A DNA stretch of 64,000 bases, from assembly GCA_030429205.1 (NCBI GenBank), contig JAUICZ010000001.1, positions 1,974,806-2,038,805 of the forward strand. Direction: 5' to 3'. Position numbers and translations under genes: made by a program. Below the pieces are notes generated by a model that searched no databases, was not told the origin of the DNA, and saw nothing but the letters and a program-made list of their open reading frames with translations. Origin of the DNA: Bacteroidia bacterium. GTDB lineage: Bacteria; Bacteroidota; Bacteroidia; Chitinophagales; Chitinophagaceae. Below are positions 62,050 to 64,000 of the stretch, piece by piece (position 1 is the first letter of the stretch; the number at the start of each line of letters is the position of its first letter).

Positions 62050-62760
62050 ATGGGTAGGATATTTGAAGTTAGAAAGTCGAAGATGTTTGCTCGCTATGAT
62101 AGGATGGCGAAGCAGTTCACTCGTATCGGTAAAGAAATAAACATTGCCGTAAAGGCGGGTGGACCTGAACCGGAGAACAACCCTGCATTACGTAGGTGCA
62201 TGCAAAACGCGAAAGCTGTAAACATGCCGAAGGATCGTGTTGAAGCGGCCATCAAAAATGCACTGGGTAAAGACACCAGCAACTACGAGGAGGTATTGTA
62301 CGAAGGTTATGGCCCGCATGGTGTGGCTATATTGGTAGAAACTGCAACAGATAATACTACACGTACTGTGGCTAACGTGCGTTCTCACTTCAACAAAGAG
62401 AATGGCAGCTTGGGTAATAGCGGGTCTGTAGCATTTACTTTTAAGCACGTAGGTAGCTTTAAACTAAAGAGTGAGGGGCTGGATCAGGAAGAGCTGGAAC
62501 TGGAGCTGATAGATGCAGGGCTTGAAGAAATGGGAGAAGATAGCGAAAGCAACCTGGTGATACGTTGTGCCTTTAACGATTTTGGTAACATGCAAAAGGC
62601 GCTTGAAGAGAAGGGGCTAGAAACAATATCTGCAGAAACCGACTGGATACCACAAAATGTTGTTGAGGTAACAGACGAGCAGGCAGATGATATATCTAAA
62701 CTAATAGAGCGTTTAGAACAAGATGATGATGTACAGCGAGTATTCCACAATATGGGGTAG
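62050..62760 (+). CDS. YebC/PmpR-family translation/transcription factor
   Basis: 236 residues with [40 protein letters not shown], the [20 protein letters not shown] motif and [17 protein letters not shown]. The start [13 protein letters not shown] is a variant of the usual MAGHSKW-type start. YebC proteins help ribosomes through polyproline and related stalls, and were earlier called regulators. Ends with a terminator. Confidence 0.93.
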   Translation: MGRIFEVRKSKMFARYDRMAKQFTRIGKEINIAVKAGGPEPENNPALRRCMQNAKAVNMPKDRVEAAIKNALGKDTSNYEEVLYEGYGPHGVAILVETATDNTTRTVANVRSHFNKENGSLGNSGSVAFTFKHVGSFKLKSEGLDQEELELELIDAGLEEMGEDSESNLVIRCAFNDFGNMQKALEEKGLETISAETDWIPQNVVEVTDEQADDISKLIERLEQDDDVQRVFHNMG

Positions 62761-62785
62761 TGCTGGTTTAATAATACTAAGTAAG

Positions 62786-62811
62786 AGCAGGCTGTATGGC
62801 CTGCTTTTTTG
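62786..62811 (+). terminator. Terminator of yebC
   Basis: AGCAGGC (62786-62792) pairs with GCCTGCT (62799-62805), 7 bp with a 6-base loop, followed by six T. 25 bases after the stop codon. Confidence 0.9.
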
Positions 62812-62829
62812 TTTGAGATAAGGGTTCGG

Positions 62830-62860
62830 CATGTTCGGCACTATGCCGAGGCCGCCGAGG
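62830..62860 (-). repeat. GC-rich inverted repeat after unknown secreted protein gene, copy A
   Basis: GGCAT...ATGCC-type hairpins (CGGCAT/ATGCCG around TTCGGCACT) in a locally GC-rich stretch. The sequence downstream of it, GGTGACTATTCTTACAGTTTTCTGCC, is almost repeated at 63834-63869, so the 3' ends of the two paralogues share flank. Could end transcripts from the minus strand. Confidence 0.55.
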
Positions 62861-62869
62861 TGACTATTC

Positions 62870-63772
62870 TTACAGTTTTCTGCCGTTTACTTCTACCGTG
62901 TTTTGCATATTCATTTTGTATTTCTCTTTTTCATGTTCACTTACATTAGCTTCAAATGTAATAATAAAGTTGTTTTGTATAATAGCATTTAGAGGCCAAT
63001 GGTCTCTTTCCCTAAATTGTCCATTTGCAATATAATCTCCATTAATGTCTATGACATCAGCTTGAGTGGATTTTTCTAAACTCGTCTTTACGTCTTTAGT
63101 ATTCATGAGTTTTCCGGTTGCAGAGACACTTACTGTATTGTCCTTATTTCCCTTAACTTTTAAAGAACATTTGTAATCAAAAAAATCTTTTTTACTGCCT
63201 TTTAACTGTACTATATTTTCCCATATACCACCATTCTCAATTTTTTCAGTATATAATGTATTTAAGTAGTGGCAAGTTAGGGTCAGAAAAGCAGGCCCTA
63301 GCATTGTCATTGTTTCCTGTAGGTGGTCCTCATTTGCCATGCCTTTTAATACATGTTTCCAAAAGTCTTCAATTTTTATTACTTCTAGTTTGTTAGTCGT
63401 GTATACTTCAAACTCTTTGTTTAAAATACTTTTCATTAGAGCCATAGATTCTATACTTAAACTATCAAGCCCCGTCGTGTCAACATCTCTTGTCGAAACC
63501 AGTACATTCTTTTCAGGCATTTCATACTGCATCTCGATATTTGTTAGATATGATTTGAATTTTATTGAATCCGACTTTACTTCTTGTACTTCCATTATCA
63601 TATCAGCATTCATCTCTAAATGCATATAATAAGAGATGACCGTTGTTTTTGAGGTCATTTTACAGTTAAAAGCATATCGTTCACCTTCTTTTACATTCAG
63701 TAGTAGAGACTTTTGTGCATAGCTAATTGAGGAGAACACCAAAAGGGTTACAAGTATGGATATGTATTTCAT
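62870..63772 (-). CDS. Unknown secreted protein (DUF6263-like), copy A
   Basis: 300 residues with a signal peptide (YISILVTLLVFSSISYAQ) and beta-strand-rich sequence starting LLLNVKEGERYAFNCKM. It resembles the DUF6263-type secreted Bacteroidota proteins, but the family call is tentative. The C-terminal part RERDHWPLNAIIQ, then NTVEVNGRKL is repeated in the gene to its right. A tandem paralogue follows across 82 bp. Confidence 0.65.
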   Translation of the reverse strand: MKYISILVTLLVFSSISYAQKSLLLNVKEGERYAFNCKMTSKTTVISYYMHLEMNADMIMEVQEVKSDSIKFKSYLTNIEMQYEMPEKNVLVSTRDVDTTGLDSLSIESMALMKSILNKEFEVYTTNKLEVIKIEDFWKHVLKGMANEDHLQETMTMLGPAFLTLTCHYLNTLYTEKIENGGIWENIVQLKGSKKDFFDYKCSLKVKGNKDNTVSVSATGKLMNTKDVKTSLEKSTQADVIDINGDYIANGQFRERDHWPLNAIIQNNFIITFEANVSEHEKEKYKMNMQNTVEVNGRKL

Positions 63773-63815
63773 GTCTGCTAATATAGGGTATAATTATTCC
63801 TTTCTCTTCCCCTCG

Positions 63816-63845
63816 GCGTGCGGCACTACGCCGCGGGTGCCGCGG
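63816..63845 (-). repeat. GC-rich inverted repeat after unknown secreted protein gene, copy B
   Basis: GGCGT/ACGCC (around GCGGCACT) and CCGCGG segments, homologous to the repeat at 62830-62860 and placed the same distance from the stop codon of the second paralogue. Likely duplicated with the gene. Confidence 0.55.
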
Positions 63846-63854
63846 TGACTGTTC

Positions 63855-64000
63855 TTACAGTTTTCTGCCTTTTATTTCAACAGTTGTATAGAATGTAATA
63901 GTTTGCGGCTGATTATTGTAATCCTCATGGTTTATATTCAAAGTCATAGCAAGTGTGTTTTTTACAATAACATGTTTTGGCCAGTGCTCTTTTTTAGATA
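63855..64000 (-). CDS. Unknown secreted protein paralogue, copy B (C-terminal part; 5' beyond window)
   Basis: The last 47 codons are visible; the start lies to the right of the window. They translate to KKEHWPKHVIVKNTLAMTLN, a central NHEDYNNQPQTITFYTTV and the end EIKGRKL, matching the C-terminus of the neighbour (HWPLNAIIQNNFIITFEANV ... EVNGRKL). So this is a tandem duplicate. Function unknown. Confidence 0.8.
   Translation of the reverse strand, partial: SKKEHWPKHVIVKNTLAMTLNINHEDYNNQPQTITFYTTVEIKGRKL

Noticed and set aside
1-64000. CRISPR arrays, tRNA or rRNA genes, phage genes or insertion sequences
   Set aside because: None seen: no regularly spaced repeats, no cloverleaf-like segments in gaps, no transposase, integrase or phage structural proteins.

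Overview
The window is 64 kb of AT-rich chromosome from a member of the Bacteroidota, most likely a Chitinophagales-type relative (the order is inference). The evidence is the Bacteroidota promoter element TAnnTTTG upstream of many genes, two secreted proteins with type IX secretion (T9SS) C-terminal sorting domains, families typical of this phylum (HYC_CC_PP, DUF4175, TlpA proteins with DUF4369-like N-termini, DUF6249) and almost no Shine-Dalgarno sequences. I see no rRNA, tRNA, CRISPR array, phage, transposase or insertion sequence. Most of it reads as stable core chromosome.

Layout. 0-2.5 kb: 3' part of an aldehyde dehydrogenase, an SGNH esterase, a membrane protein that seems split by a one-base shift in an A6 run, and a hotdog thioesterase. 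2.5-5.7 kb: a three-gene metal (probably copper) cluster of a HYC_CC_PP protein, a secreted HMA protein and a TonB-dependent receptor. 5.7-13.3 kb: YjbR, a HAD phosphatase, an ECF sigma/anti-sigma pair with a DUF6249 neighbour, a TlpA lipoprotein, a DinB/DUF1572-like protein coupled to an EamA exporter, and a MutS2 without Smr domain. 13.4-24.6 kb: a very long DUF4175 coiled-coil protein, RarA, a TonB-domain/YitT/HD operon, a TPR-adenylate cyclase, and small unknowns.

24.7-36.9 kb: the complete S10-spc ribosomal protein operon (rpsJ to rplO) followed by secY and map, driven by a strong promoter and ended by a terminator after map. The str genes (rpsL, rpsG, fusA) are not upstream and the alpha-operon genes (infA, rpmJ, rpsM, rpsK, rpsD, rpoA, rplQ) are not downstream. 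Several intergenic spacers in this operon contain hairpins.

36.9-64 kb: a DinB-like lipoprotein, a 413-bp non-coding stretch with a perfect 30-bp palindrome, a 1072-residue M43 metalloprotease with about 300 extra residues inside its catalytic domain, lysS, rlmD, an envelope-folding operon (two tandem TlpA paralogues plus a parvulin PPIase), a beta-CASP nuclease, dusB, a second T9SS protein, lptF/G-type permease with tgt, a glycosyltransferase overlapping rsmG, a diheme cytochrome c peroxidase next to an outer-membrane barrel, yebC, and two tandem paralogues of an unknown secreted protein at the right edge.

The best leads for new biology are the M43 protease with an inserted tandem repeat module, the Tgt that lacks the usual zinc cysteines, the set of promoters that abut start codons (leaderless transcripts), the hairpins within the ribosomal operon, the possible small RNA at 37.5-37.7 kb, and the A6 frameshift. 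I did not find a clearly new multi-gene defence or mobile system.
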